Shown: piece after piece, positions 33,498 through 41,889 of the stretch
Layout: each line of letters starts with the position of its first letter
Numbering within the stretch: position 1 is the first letter of the stretch
NCBI RefSeq assembly: GCF_009707485.1
Contig: NZ_CP046121.1
Span: 1,364,001 to 1,428,000 of the forward strand
From: Nostocoides sp. HKS02
GTDB lineage: Bacteria; Actinomycetota; Actinomycetes; Actinomycetales; Dermatophilaceae
DNA: 64,000 nucleotides
Reading direction: 5' to 3'
The notes under the pieces: generated by a model
What the model saw: the letters and a program-made list of their open reading frames with translations, nothing else
Told to the model about the DNA's origin: nothing
Databases searched by the model: none
Position numbers and translations under genes: made by a program

Positions 33498-35522
33498 TCA
33501 GTGACAGCCAGTGATCTTGTAAAGCTTCGTCGAGCCTGCCGAGGCCACGGGCGTGGTCAGCCAGAAGCCCGGCGGGATCAGCATTCCCGTCGCTGACCGA
33601 CGTCCAACCGGCGGATTCAGCGACACCGGTCGCACGTTGAGGATCCACCCGATGTGAGCCTTCTTGACGACCGCGCAGATCCGAGTGTGGTTCCGGTCGA
33701 AGACGAGGTGCGCCGACAGGTAGGCCGCGTTGGGTGTCCCCGTCAGGTAGACGGACGTCATGTACACCGGCTTGCGCCCGGAGTACGCGTAGAGCAGCGC
33801 CGAGCCGTCGCGGGGGTCGTTGAGGATGTACTCGTCGGGGGCGACGACCTCGGGCAGGTGCTCGTAGAGCTTGACCTGATCCGGACTCACCAGGCTGTAC
33901 GCGGGGTTCGTCGATCCGCCGGCAAGGGTGCGCTCCAGATAGCTGACGTGAGCGGGGAGGTTGATGACGAACACCGCCACGATCGCGGCGCAGGCCGCCA
34001 GCACCACGTCCCTCCTGGTCCGTCGTGCGACGCGGTCGACGTGCCTTCCGCCACCGAACATCCGCTCGAGGTGGTGAGCAACGATCGACCACACGAGGGT
34101 GGCACCCATGACTCCCAGCAGTACGCCCGCGATCGGGACGACGCCCGCCGTCCGGTTGCGGTCGCCGTACCAGAGTCGCGTGATCTGCCGGAGGTCGGGA
34201 TTGCGGCTCGTCGCCGTGACGACATCGATCGCGACGGCGACCAGGTAGACGAGCGGAATCCAGAGCGTTCGCCAGCGACGACACGACATCGCGAGGCCGA
34301 CGAGGACAAGTGCCGCGACGACCAGGCCAGGAGTGGTGTGGGACGGCCCGTTGAGCAGGTAGCCGTTCACGCTTTCAGCCGTGGTCTCGGTGATCTGCCA
34401 GTGCACGGTGACGAACTTGGCGTTCGTCCAGGGGCCGAACCACAGGGCCGGCGTGACGCACAGGGCGCCGAGGCATGCGATTGCGCTCAGCGCCCGGAGG
34501 TATGCCGGGTGCGCACGCCAGAGGGCGTGCCTGGCGAACAGGAAGGCGCTGAGGAGGGTGAGCTCGGGGATGATGACGATGAGCTCGCGGGGATGGAAGA
34601 GCACCAGCGCCACTGCGGACAGGACGAGCAGGACGGTCCCGTGCCACCGTCGACCGAGGGACTGTTCGGTCGGAAGCTGCAGCATGCCGAGGACTCCGGC
34701 GAAGAGCAGGGGCGCGAACGCCAGGGCCCCGGCGGTGGGCCACAGCACACCCCAGCCGAGCGGGTCCCAGGGAAAGCCCCAGAAGGCCTGGGTGAGTGCG
34801 GCGGCCGCCAGGGTGGTCACCCGCTGCGTCGCAAACACCTGGCGCACCAGCACGAGGATCGCGCTGGGCCACAGCGCCCCGGCGATCAGGGTGGCAGCGA
34901 TGTTCGAGGCCGCCACGGCGTGCACGCCGGTCGCCTGCATGAGGAACACGGCCACGGCAGCGAAGCCCGTCGGGTAACCGGCGACGGCGACGGGCACCCC
35001 GGTGAAGGTGGCAAAGCTCTGCGGGGCGACGCGCTCGTTGACGAAGGCCGCCTCGATCCCGTTCACGTGGAACATCGCGTCGATCGTCTGGGAGACGACG
35101 CCGAGGTCCCCATGACATGCCCACATGACGGTCACGGTCGACAGCACCATGGTGAGCAGCAGAGCACCGATCTCGAGCACCGGGGGCTCGCGACGCCAAG
35201 CCCCAAGGGCGGACGCCACGCCGGGCCGCCGGGCCGATGGCACTCCGGATCGTGAACGGCCGGGGGCTCGTGAGCCTCGCGACGCGCGGACCGTACGCAC
35301 GACGATGCCTGCGACCCCCGCGGCGACAAAGGACCCGCAGATCGGCAGGAGTCGCCAGGGGATGACCGCAGCCGCAGCAGCGAGAAGACCGAAGCTGATG
35401 GGCATCGCCGCAAGCACGGCGTTTCGTGGCCGTAGGCCCCAGCAGGCGGCCACGAGCACACCGAGCACGGTGAGGATCAGCCAGGCGACGACTGTGACGC
35501 TCACTCCTGCAAGCACCGTCAT
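33498..35522 (-). CDS. Large multi-pass membrane protein (DUF6541-like)
   Basis: A 674-residue protein with about thirteen hydrophobic segments, e.g. VTVVAWLILTVLGVLVAAC at the start, ILVLVRQVFATQ and VLLVLSAVALVLFHPRE. It resembles actinobacterial DUF6541 membrane proteins, which look like GT-C glycosyltransferases. A loop after the second segments contains EAAFVNERVAPQSF and GYPTGFAAVAVFL, and the C-terminal 150 residues are soluble and extracytoplasmic (YEHLPEVVAPDEYILNDP, then NHTRICAVVKKAHIGW). A polymer or cell-wall glycan role is a guess from topology. The GTG/ATG start at 35522 has no clear ribosome site. It is transcribed away from kup, 183 nt downstream of its stop. Confidence 0.7.
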   Translation of the reverse strand: MTVLAGVSVTVVAWLILTVLGVLVAACWGLRPRNAVLAAMPISFGLLAAAAAVIPWRLLPICGSFVAAGVAGIVVRTVRASRGSRAPGRSRSGVPSARRPGVASALGAWRREPPVLEIGALLLTMVLSTVTVMWACHGDLGVVSQTIDAMFHVNGIEAAFVNERVAPQSFATFTGVPVAVAGYPTGFAAVAVFLMQATGVHAVAASNIAATLIAGALWPSAILVLVRQVFATQRVTTLAAAALTQAFWGFPWDPLGWGVLWPTAGALAFAPLLFAGVLGMLQLPTEQSLGRRWHGTVLLVLSAVALVLFHPRELIVIIPELTLLSAFLFARHALWRAHPAYLRALSAIACLGALCVTPALWFGPWTNAKFVTVHWQITETTAESVNGYLLNGPSHTTPGLVVAALVLVGLAMSCRRWRTLWIPLVYLVAVAIDVVTATSRNPDLRQITRLWYGDRNRTAGVVPIAGVLLGVMGATLVWSIVAHHLERMFGGGRHVDRVARRTRRDVVLAACAAIVAVFVINLPAHVSYLERTLAGGSTNPAYSLVSPDQVKLYEHLPEVVAPDEYILNDPRDGSALLYAYSGRKPVYMTSVYLTGTPNAAYLSAHLVFDRNHTRICAVVKKAHIGWILNVRPVSLNPPVGRRSATGMLIPPGFWLTTPVASAGSTKLYKITGCH

Positions 35523-35705
35523 AGTTCGCGAGCCTCTGTGGGGCGCTCCACCTCGAGAACGGGAGCGGGGATTGCGTGCATCCTAGGGTCGCGCCGACGC
35601 TGCTGACCTCGTCGACACGCCACACGAAGGAGGGTAGCCGCGTGGCCTGGAGGTCGGTGTGGGGGCTGGGCCCGCGACCGAGACCACAACCCGAACCGTG
35701 CACGG

Positions 35706-37598
35706 TCAGAGGACGACCTGGGCGCCCATCACGACGGTGCGGTGCTCGGGCAGGCTGAAGTACTGGCTCGGGTTGGCTGCGTTGTGGGCCAGTCCGATGA
35801 ACAGCCGTTTGCGCCAGGTGGGCATCCCCGCCACGGTCCCGCGCAACACGCTGATCCGGGACAGGAAGTAGAAGGCCTCGTCGAGGTCGACCTCGAGTCC
35901 CTGATCCTGCGCGATGCGCAGGGCTGCGGGCACGTCCTGGTCGTCCTGGAAGCCAAAGCTCAACCGCACCCGGCTGATGGCGCCCAGGGGGCTGGTCAGC
36001 GGCTCGACGGTGCAGCGCTCGCCCTCAGGGACGTGCGGCACGTTCTCCGACTGGGTCGAGACGATGACGACCCGGGCGTGGATCACGTGGTTGGCCGCCA
36101 CGTTCTCACGCAGCGCGAGCGGCGTCGTCTGGTCCGGCGGGTGCACGAAGATGGCCGTGCCCGGCACCACGCTCACCTCGCTCCCGTCGAGGGCTGCGAT
36201 GAAGTCGGTGAGCTGACCCTCGAGGTTGGTGCGTCGCTCCGTGACCAGGATGCGGCCGCGCTGCCAGGTGAGCATGAGCGTGCCGATGGTGGCGGCGATG
36301 AGCAGGGGCAACCAGCCGCCGTGCGTCACCTTCGTGAGGTTGGCGGCGAAGTAGATGAGCTCGAGCAGGCCGAGCGGCAGCCCGACGGCGACCAGCTTGG
36401 CGCGCGACCACTCCCAGGCGGACTCGGCGTAGATGAGGAACAGCGTGGTGGTGAGCAGGAAGGTGCCGGTGACGGCAAGCCCGTATGCCGTGGCGAGCTT
36501 GCCAGAGGACTGGAAGAGGACCAGCAGGAGGAGCACGCCGGCATACAGCGACCAGTTGACGGCGGGCACGTAGATCTGGCCGCCCTCCTGCTGGGAGGTG
36601 TGGCGCACCGTCAGCCTCGGCAGGTAGCCGAGCCGCTCGGCCTGCCTCGAGACCGAGAAGGCACCCGAGATGACGGCCTGGGAGGCGATGACGGTGGCCG
36701 CGGTCGCGAGCACGACCAGCGGCAGCTGCATCCAGCTGGGAGCAAGGAGGAAGAACGGGTTGGCGATCGAGGCCGGCTTCTCGAGGATGAGCGCACCCTG
36801 CCCCAGGTAGTTGAGGGTCAGGGCGGGGAACACGAGCCCGAACCACGCACGGCGGATCGGCGCCCGGCCGAAGTGGCCCATGTCGGCATACAACGCCTCG
36901 GCACCGGTGATCGCGAGGACGATCGCGCCCATCGCCACGAACGCGATGAAGGGGTGGTCGACGACGAACAGCACTGCGTAGCTCGGCGACAGGCTGCGCA
37001 GGATCGCGGGATCGTGAGCGATCTGCACCACCCCGGTCACCGCTAGGACGCCGAACCACAGGACCATGATCGGGCCGAAGAAGCGGCCCACGATGTGGGT
37101 TCCGTAGCGCTGCACGACGAACAGGACGGTGATGATGGCCGCCCCGAGGGGTACCTCCAGGTGCGACAGGCCGGGCGCGGGCACCGCGAGGCCCTCGATC
37201 GCCGACATGACCGAGATGGCCGGCGTAATGACGCTGTCGCCGTAGAACAGCGAGGCACCGATGACCCCCAGGATCATCACCAGGGCGAACCGCTTGCCTT
37301 CCGGACGCACCGTCCGCCGGGCCAGCGCGGCGAGTGCCATGACCCCGCCCTCGCCATCGTTGTCGGCGCGCAGGATGAACACGACGTACTTGGCCGAGAC
37401 GACGACCAGGATGGACCAGAAGACGAGCGAGATGACGCCGTAGACGTCGCTCGGCGTCGACTTGACGATCCCGCCGTCGATCGCGAAGACGGTCTGGATC
37501 GCGTACAGCGGGCTGGTGCCGATATCACCGAAGACGACCCCGAGAGCGCCGAGCGCCAACACCATCCAGCCCTGGCGATGATCCCGATCAGTAGACAC
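35706..37598 (-). CDS. kup: KUP/HAK potassium uptake transporter
   Basis: A 630-residue K+:H+ symporter of the plasma membrane. The N-terminus LALGALGVVFGDIGTSPLYA is the family signature in the first membrane helix. Twelve segments follow up to ~residue 440, including GASLFYGDSVITPAISVMSA and TGAEALYADMGHFG. The C-terminal ~190 residues are cytosolic (FVHPPDQTTPLALRENV) and end MGAQVVL. The GTG start lies 8 nt after TAGGGT (minus strand, 37607-37612). It is preceded by the terminator of the cold-shock gene. Confidence 0.93.
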   Translation of the reverse strand: MSTDRDHRQGWMVLALGALGVVFGDIGTSPLYAIQTVFAIDGGIVKSTPSDVYGVISLVFWSILVVVSAKYVVFILRADNDGEGGVMALAALARRTVRPEGKRFALVMILGVIGASLFYGDSVITPAISVMSAIEGLAVPAPGLSHLEVPLGAAIITVLFVVQRYGTHIVGRFFGPIMVLWFGVLAVTGVVQIAHDPAILRSLSPSYAVLFVVDHPFIAFVAMGAIVLAITGAEALYADMGHFGRAPIRRAWFGLVFPALTLNYLGQGALILEKPASIANPFFLLAPSWMQLPLVVLATAATVIASQAVISGAFSVSRQAERLGYLPRLTVRHTSQQEGGQIYVPAVNWSLYAGVLLLLVLFQSSGKLATAYGLAVTGTFLLTTTLFLIYAESAWEWSRAKLVAVGLPLGLLELIYFAANLTKVTHGGWLPLLIAATIGTLMLTWQRGRILVTERRTNLEGQLTDFIAALDGSEVSVVPGTAIFVHPPDQTTPLALRENVAANHVIHARVVIVSTQSENVPHVPEGERCTVEPLTSPLGAISRVRLSFGFQDDQDVPAALRIAQDQGLEVDLDEAFYFLSRISVLRGTVAGMPTWRKRLFIGLAHNAANPSQYFSLPEHRTVVMGAQVVL

Positions 37599-37632
37599 AG
37601 GGTCACACCCTATCGGCGTCGAGAATGCGAAA

Positions 37633-37656
37633 TCCCCCGACCGGTCGGTCGGGGGA
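37633..37656 (-). terminator. Terminator of the cold-shock gene
   Basis: On the minus strand TCCCCCGACC, loop GACC, GGTCGGGGGA is a perfect 10-bp stem followed by TTTCGCATT. It lies 35 nt after the cold-shock stop codon and just ahead of the kup promoter. Confidence 0.8.
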
Positions 37657-37691
37657 CTCGCTTGGGACCCAAGTCCCGGATGCTGTCTGGG

Positions 37692-37898
37692 TCAGATGCC
37701 CTTGACCTTCTCCGCCTGAGGACCCTTCGGGCCCTGCGTGACGTCGAACTCGACCTTCTGGCCTTCCTGCAGCTCGCGGTAGCCGCCGCCGCTCTCGATG
37801 GCCGAGTAGTGCACGAAGACGTCAGCGCCGCCACCGTCCTGCTCGATGAAGCCGAAGCCCTTTTCGCTGTTGAACCACTTCACGGTGCCTGTTGCCAC
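37692..37898 (-). CDS. Cold-shock domain protein
   Basis: A 68-residue OB-fold RNA/DNA chaperone of the CspA family. RNP1 motif [10 protein letters not shown] and RNP2 motif DVFVHYSAI are intact, and the protein ends [10 protein letters not shown]. The start is GTG at 37898 ([14 protein letters not shown]) with AAGAAGAGG upstream. A stable hairpin stands ahead of it in the leader. The strong terminator and short distance suggest a monocistronic, highly expressed gene. Confidence 0.95.
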   Translation of the reverse strand: MATGTVKWFNSEKGFGFIEQDGGGADVFVHYSAIESGGGYRELQEGQKVEFDVTQGPKGPQAEKVKGI

Positions 37899-38213
37899 TG
37901 GTGTTGCCTCTTCTTGTTAGCGAGGTCTCCCGTGTGGAGACCTCAGGCCGCCGATGGTCACGACGCGCGGCACGCGAACCTTCGCGTAGCGACTGCGTCG
38001 TGCCGAGCCCGAAACTGCGTGGACTTGGAACGGCAACCGGAATGACGGTAGCAGCCTGCGGGGCAGTTGACCTCTTTCCGCGGCGCGCCGCCCGCTTGCT
38101 GGACCTCTTCGGGGGTCGCACCGGAGCGACCCGGGGGTTGTTGATGGGGCAGATGCCCCATGCCTGACCGCACCCGCGCGTCGACCATGGGATGACTCGA
38201 CAAGGGAGGAACC
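37899..38213. promoter_or_regulatory. 315-bp regulatory region between the cold-shock gene and a small membrane-protein gene
   Basis: No gene is seen. On the minus strand the cold-shock leader contains a perfect 9-bp hairpin, GAGGTCTCC-CGTGT-GGAGACCTC (37922-37944), ending 23 nt before the start codon. Near the other end a perfect inverted repeat TGGGGCA-GA-TGCCCCA (38145-38160) lies ~55 nt before the ATG at 38214 and could be an operator. The ribosome site GGGAGG is at 38203-38209. No clear -10/-35 pair was identified. Confidence 0.5.
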
Positions 38214-38531
38214 ATGAAGCCCACATCCACGCACAGCCCCACCCTCCGTCAGGACCGCGGGCGAGACCTCGCGACGAGGTTCAACCGATCGGTCTTCGGT
38301 CGCTGGATCGAGACATCGGCCGGACGAAGGTTCCGCGTCGTGGCCGGGGTGCTCTGGGCCGGGGTCGGTCTGGCGCTCTGGGCCAGCCCAGCCGGGAAGG
38401 CCGCGTTGGCCTTCAGCGTGCTCCCGCTCTCGGCCGGCCTGCTGGACATCTGCTGGGTCAGCGCGGCCCTGGGTGGACCCTTGCGCGGCTCTGCCTGCCG
38501 ACGCCTGGCCGCGCGACCCGCCGATACCTGA
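38214..38531 (+). CDS. Small membrane protein (DUF2892/YgaP-like)
   Basis: A 105-residue protein with a strong ribosome site (GGGAGG, spacing 5) before its ATG. Residues 1-35 are soluble. Two adjacent membrane helices follow (RVVAGVLWAGVGLALWAS, LAFSVLPLSAGLLDICWVSAAL), then a short basic tail. The order 'GR..R..AG....GL....A..A...LPL.AG.LD.C' resembles the YgaP-like DUF2892 transmembrane family. Role unknown. A possible operator palindrome lies upstream. Confidence 0.65.
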   Translation: MKPTSTHSPTLRQDRGRDLATRFNRSVFGRWIETSAGRRFRVVAGVLWAGVGLALWASPAGKAALAFSVLPLSAGLLDICWVSAALGGPLRGSACRRLAARPADT

Positions 38532-38611
38532 GCGGGCAGCGACGAGGGAGCTGGTCGAGCCCGAGCGCGTCCACAGCCCCAACTCAGCCCCATGGGACTA
38601 GCGTTGACGAC

Positions 38612-39313
38612 GTGCCCGATCTGACCCAGGAGCCGGCCCCCGCGAACCACTCCACCTCCACCTCGATGCTCGCGTCTGCAGCAGGCGCGGGTGGTCCGAC
38701 CTGGGTACGGCTCGCCGTCGCCGCAGTGGCCGGTCTGGTTGTCGGCGTGGCCTTGTCGTTTCCGATGACCTGGCAGTACGGGCTGCTCCTCGGGTGGGTG
38801 AGCGCCGCGGCTGTCTTCGTCGTCTGGACGTGGGTCACCGTGTGGCCGATGAATCCCGCCGCGACCGCCAGGCATGCCGTGCAGGAGGACCCGGGCCGAG
38901 CGGCCACCGACCTCATCATCCTCGCCGCCGCAGTCGTCAGCCTGGGCGCGGTCGGCCTCCTGCTGCTGGGCGGCTCGAGCGCGGGGGGCGGCAAGGACAT
39001 GCAAGCGGGAGTCAGCGTCCTCGGCGTGGCCTTCGCCTGGGCTGCCGTGCACACGACGTTCACGACCCGGTACGCCCGGTTGTACTACACCACGCCGAAG
39101 GGCGGCATCGACTTCAACGAGGACGACCCGCCGCGCTACCGCGACTTCGCGTACTTCGCCTTCACGATCGGGATGACGTTCCAGGTCTCGGACACCGAGA
39201 TCAGGACCAAGGAGATCCGCGCCACCGTCCTGCGGCACGCGTTGCTGTCATACCTGTTCGGCGTCGTCGTCATCGCCGCGACCATCAACCTGGTGGCGGG
39301 CCTGAGCAAGTAG
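38612..39313 (+). CDS. DUF1345-family membrane protein
   Basis: A 233-residue protein with five membrane segments (LAVAAVAGLVVGVALSFP, YGLLLGWVSAAAVFVVWTWV, DLIILAAAVVSLGAVGLLLL, VSVLGVAFAWAAVHTTF, YLFGVVVIAATINLVAGL). YARLYYTTPKGGIDF and YRDFAYFAFTIGMTFQVSDTE are characteristic of DUF1345. No function known. The GTG start is set by TAGCGT at 38599-38604, 7 nt upstream (leaderless). Confidence 0.85.
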   Translation: MPDLTQEPAPANHSTSTSMLASAAGAGGPTWVRLAVAAVAGLVVGVALSFPMTWQYGLLLGWVSAAAVFVVWTWVTVWPMNPAATARHAVQEDPGRAATDLIILAAAVVSLGAVGLLLLGGSSAGGGKDMQAGVSVLGVAFAWAAVHTTFTTRYARLYYTTPKGGIDFNEDDPPRYRDFAYFAFTIGMTFQVSDTEIRTKEIRATVLRHALLSYLFGVVVIAATINLVAGLSK

Positions 39314-39701
39314 CCGGACGCCACCGCCCTCCGGCCCCACCCGGTATGCCGGACGGTCGCCGCCCGCGGCGCCGACCGCGCGACCGCTCTGGACACCGAC
39401 GCCGACACCGACACCGTCAAGTCGGTCGAGAACCGAGACGTCTTCCTCCATCATCGGAGCGATGCGCTCGAGAAGGCGATCCCACACGTCCACCCTCATG
39501 ACCTCCCCTGCCGTGCGTCGGTGTCTGGCTGCAGGATGAAGCATGCTGCACGCCGTCCCCGGCCGCCACGCCGCGCGGCGCCCAGTCACCCTTTGACGGA
39601 GTCGGCCCGTCCGTTCGGCTGACGACGCAAACGGTGCCATCCGGGCAGATCGGACCAGGTCGGCGCCCTCGCCTACGCACCCCAGACCCGTCGTCATCCG
39701 C
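39314..39701. other. 388-bp stretch without a convincing gene
   Basis: It lies between convergent genes. An octamer GTATGCCG is at 39344. On the minus strand an ATG near 39500, with GGGGAGG upstream, opens a frame (MRVDVWDRLLERIAPMMEED) that runs 252 nt and into the DUF1345 3' end; its second half looks out of frame. It may be a small gene or a decayed one. No terminator-like hairpin or repeat was recognised. Confidence 0.4.
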
Positions 39702-41823
39702 TCACAACCGCGCAGTCCTGAGCTCGACCGCGATCTCGAACCAGACCGTGGTGCCCGCCGAGGTCCGATGGGCCCCGAACGAGTCGGCGATCGCCCGAAC
39801 CAGCGACAGGCCGCGACCACGAACCGCCATGGCGTCGGCGCCCGTGAGCAGCGGCTCCCCCCGGTTGCCGCTGTCGGCGACGGTCACGGCGAGCACCCCG
39901 GAGTCGAGGTCGATCGTGAGGTGCGACTCCGTACCAGCGTGCAGGACGGCATTGGTGATCAGCTCCGAGATCCCCGTCACGATCGTGTGCTGGTCTGGCT
40001 CCGTCACCCCCCAGTCGTCGAGGTACTGGCGGGCCCAGTCGCGCGCGGCCTTCACCGACTCGGGCATCGGTGGCACGACGATGGCGGCGCGGCGGTGCCC
40101 GTCCGGCGAGCGGCCCACCGCGAGCACGGCGCAGTCGTCCTCCTGGCCGTAGCCCGTCATCATCGAGTCCATCACCCGTTGCGCCACCGTGCGGGGGCTC
40201 CCCGGCGGCAGGGCGTCGATCGCCTCGAGCAGCCGCTGCTCCCCGCGGTCGAGGGCCTCTCCGCGTCGCTCGATCAAGCCGTCGGTGAAGGCCAACAGCA
40301 TGTCGCCCACCCCGAGCCGCAGCCGGTGGACGGGCCGCTCGCCCCCGATGCCGAGCGGGGGGCCGACCTGCATGCCGACAAACGTCGCGCGCCGTGCGCC
40401 CTGGCTGCGCGCTTCGTGGCCGAAGAGGAGCGCCGGCAGCGGATGGCCGGCGCTGGCCAGTGACACCTCGCCGCTGTCGGGGTCGACGATGCCGTAGAGC
40501 ATGGTGACGAACAGCTCTCCACCGAACGCCAGTCCCGGCCGGGCCCGATTGCTGCCCAGCGGCATCGAAGCCGGCCACAAGGCGTCGAGATCCCGCACGA
40601 CCCGATCGAGGGCCGCCATGACCGCGCTGGCATCGCTCGAGATGAGCGCCGCTCCCCGCGCCGCCGCGCGCACTTGACCCATGACTGTGGCGGCCATCAC
40701 CCCCCCTCCCGACGACATCACCGATGAGGACCGCGAGCCGACCATCGCGGAGGAAGAACGAGTCGTAGAAGTCGCCGCCAGCGACCGCGCCGAGGGAGAC
40801 GGGTTCGTAGCGGGCGGCGACGCTGATGGCATCGGACTGCGGAAGGTTGGGGGGCAGCAGTGTCCGTTGCAGCAGCTCGGCGGTCGTGCGCTCGGCGTCG
40901 TAGACGACGGCGCGGCTCAGAGCCTCAGCCACGAGCTCGGACAGGGCGCTGACCATGGTGGCCACGTCGGCCGGGATGGGCGCCGCCTCACGCGAGACGA
41001 CGAGCACGGCCTGGGCGGAACCAGCCCGCAGCGGCAGTCCCACCAGCTCGCCGTTCCCGGACAGGTGGGGTCGGCCCTCGGCGACGACCTGGGCGACGAA
41101 CGGCGCCAGGTCCTCGCTCAGCTCCGACCAGATCAGGGGCAGCCGCTCCTCGTCGGGCGAGAGCTCCTCGATCCGGTGTCGGCGCGCCATCCGCCACCTT
41201 CCCGGCCCGGGCGACGGCAGGCAGATGGTGGCCACGATGGCGTCGAGGGCGACCATCGACTGCCGCAACACCACCTTGCAGACGTCGTCGACGGTGACGG
41301 CCACCGCAAGGAGCGTCGCCAGCTGCGCGATGGCCTGCGCCCGCCCGATCGCGGCCGTGGTCTCGATCACCACGTGGAGGACGGCGACGACCGTGCCGTC
41401 GTCGTCCAGCACCGGCGACCCCGAGCGCAGGAAGTACCCGACATCGGCCAGATCCGCGCTGCGGTCGAGGCCCCGGCGCAGCGACAGCTCGGTGCTCTCC
41501 TCGAGGAAGGACTCACGCCGGTTCAGCACCGCGTCGAACAGCGAGCCGACGTCGGGGTGGTCCCACACCTCGGCCACGACCTTGCTGGCGGGCTGGGCGA
41601 ACGCCCGCGGGTGCTTGCTGCCCAGCAGCTCGGCGAAGGCTGCGTTGTAGAGCATGGTGAAGTCCTCGCCGCAGAGCAGCGCGATGGGTAGCCGGCAGTC
41701 GAGCGCGAGCTCCCACGCATGGCTGAGCTGGGTCGGCCACTGGTCGCGAGGACCAAGTGGGGTGGACGCCCAGTCCCACTTGTCCGCGAGGTGCCGCGCA
41801 TCGGATGCCCTGCCGTATGCCAC
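39702..41823 (-). pseudogene. PAS-GAF-SpoIIE phosphatase with HATPase domain, frameshift in a C7 run
   Basis: A regulatory PP2C-type phosphatase. The N-terminal part holds a PAS-like domain (WDWASTPLGPRDQWP, then ALLCGEDFTMLYNAAFAELLG) and a GAF-like domain. At ~residue 330 the SpoIIE-type phosphatase starts (GGDFYDSFFLRDGRLAVLIG). The frame breaks after GDVVGRG and continues as MAATVMGQVRAAARGAALIS when one C is removed from CCCCCCC at 40700-40706. The C-terminus is an anti-sigma-like HATPase_c domain (SELITNAVLHAGTES, GRGLSLVRAIADSFGA). The whole protein (~706 residues) is typical of actinobacterial partner-switching regulators, so the break may be a sequencing error. GTG start at 41823, with GGGGGAGGGAGGG upstream. 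Confidence 0.8.
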
Positions 41824-41889
41824 CGTGAGCGCCCTCCCTCCCCCGAAAGGGTATGGCCGCGGCGTTCCACGCGGCGGGATCACCGGCAA

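Noticed and set aside
33498..35522. Horizontally acquired island around the large membrane protein
   Set aside because: Codon pattern, the presence of the octamer (34500) and the flanking housekeeping genes give no sign of foreign DNA, and no mobile element or tRNA is next to it.
39248..39500. Small gene on the minus strand between DUF1345 and the phosphatase
   Set aside because: A ribosome site and a plausible first 27 codons exist, but the rest overlaps the DUF1345 3' end and reads as a shadow, so it was kept only as a note.
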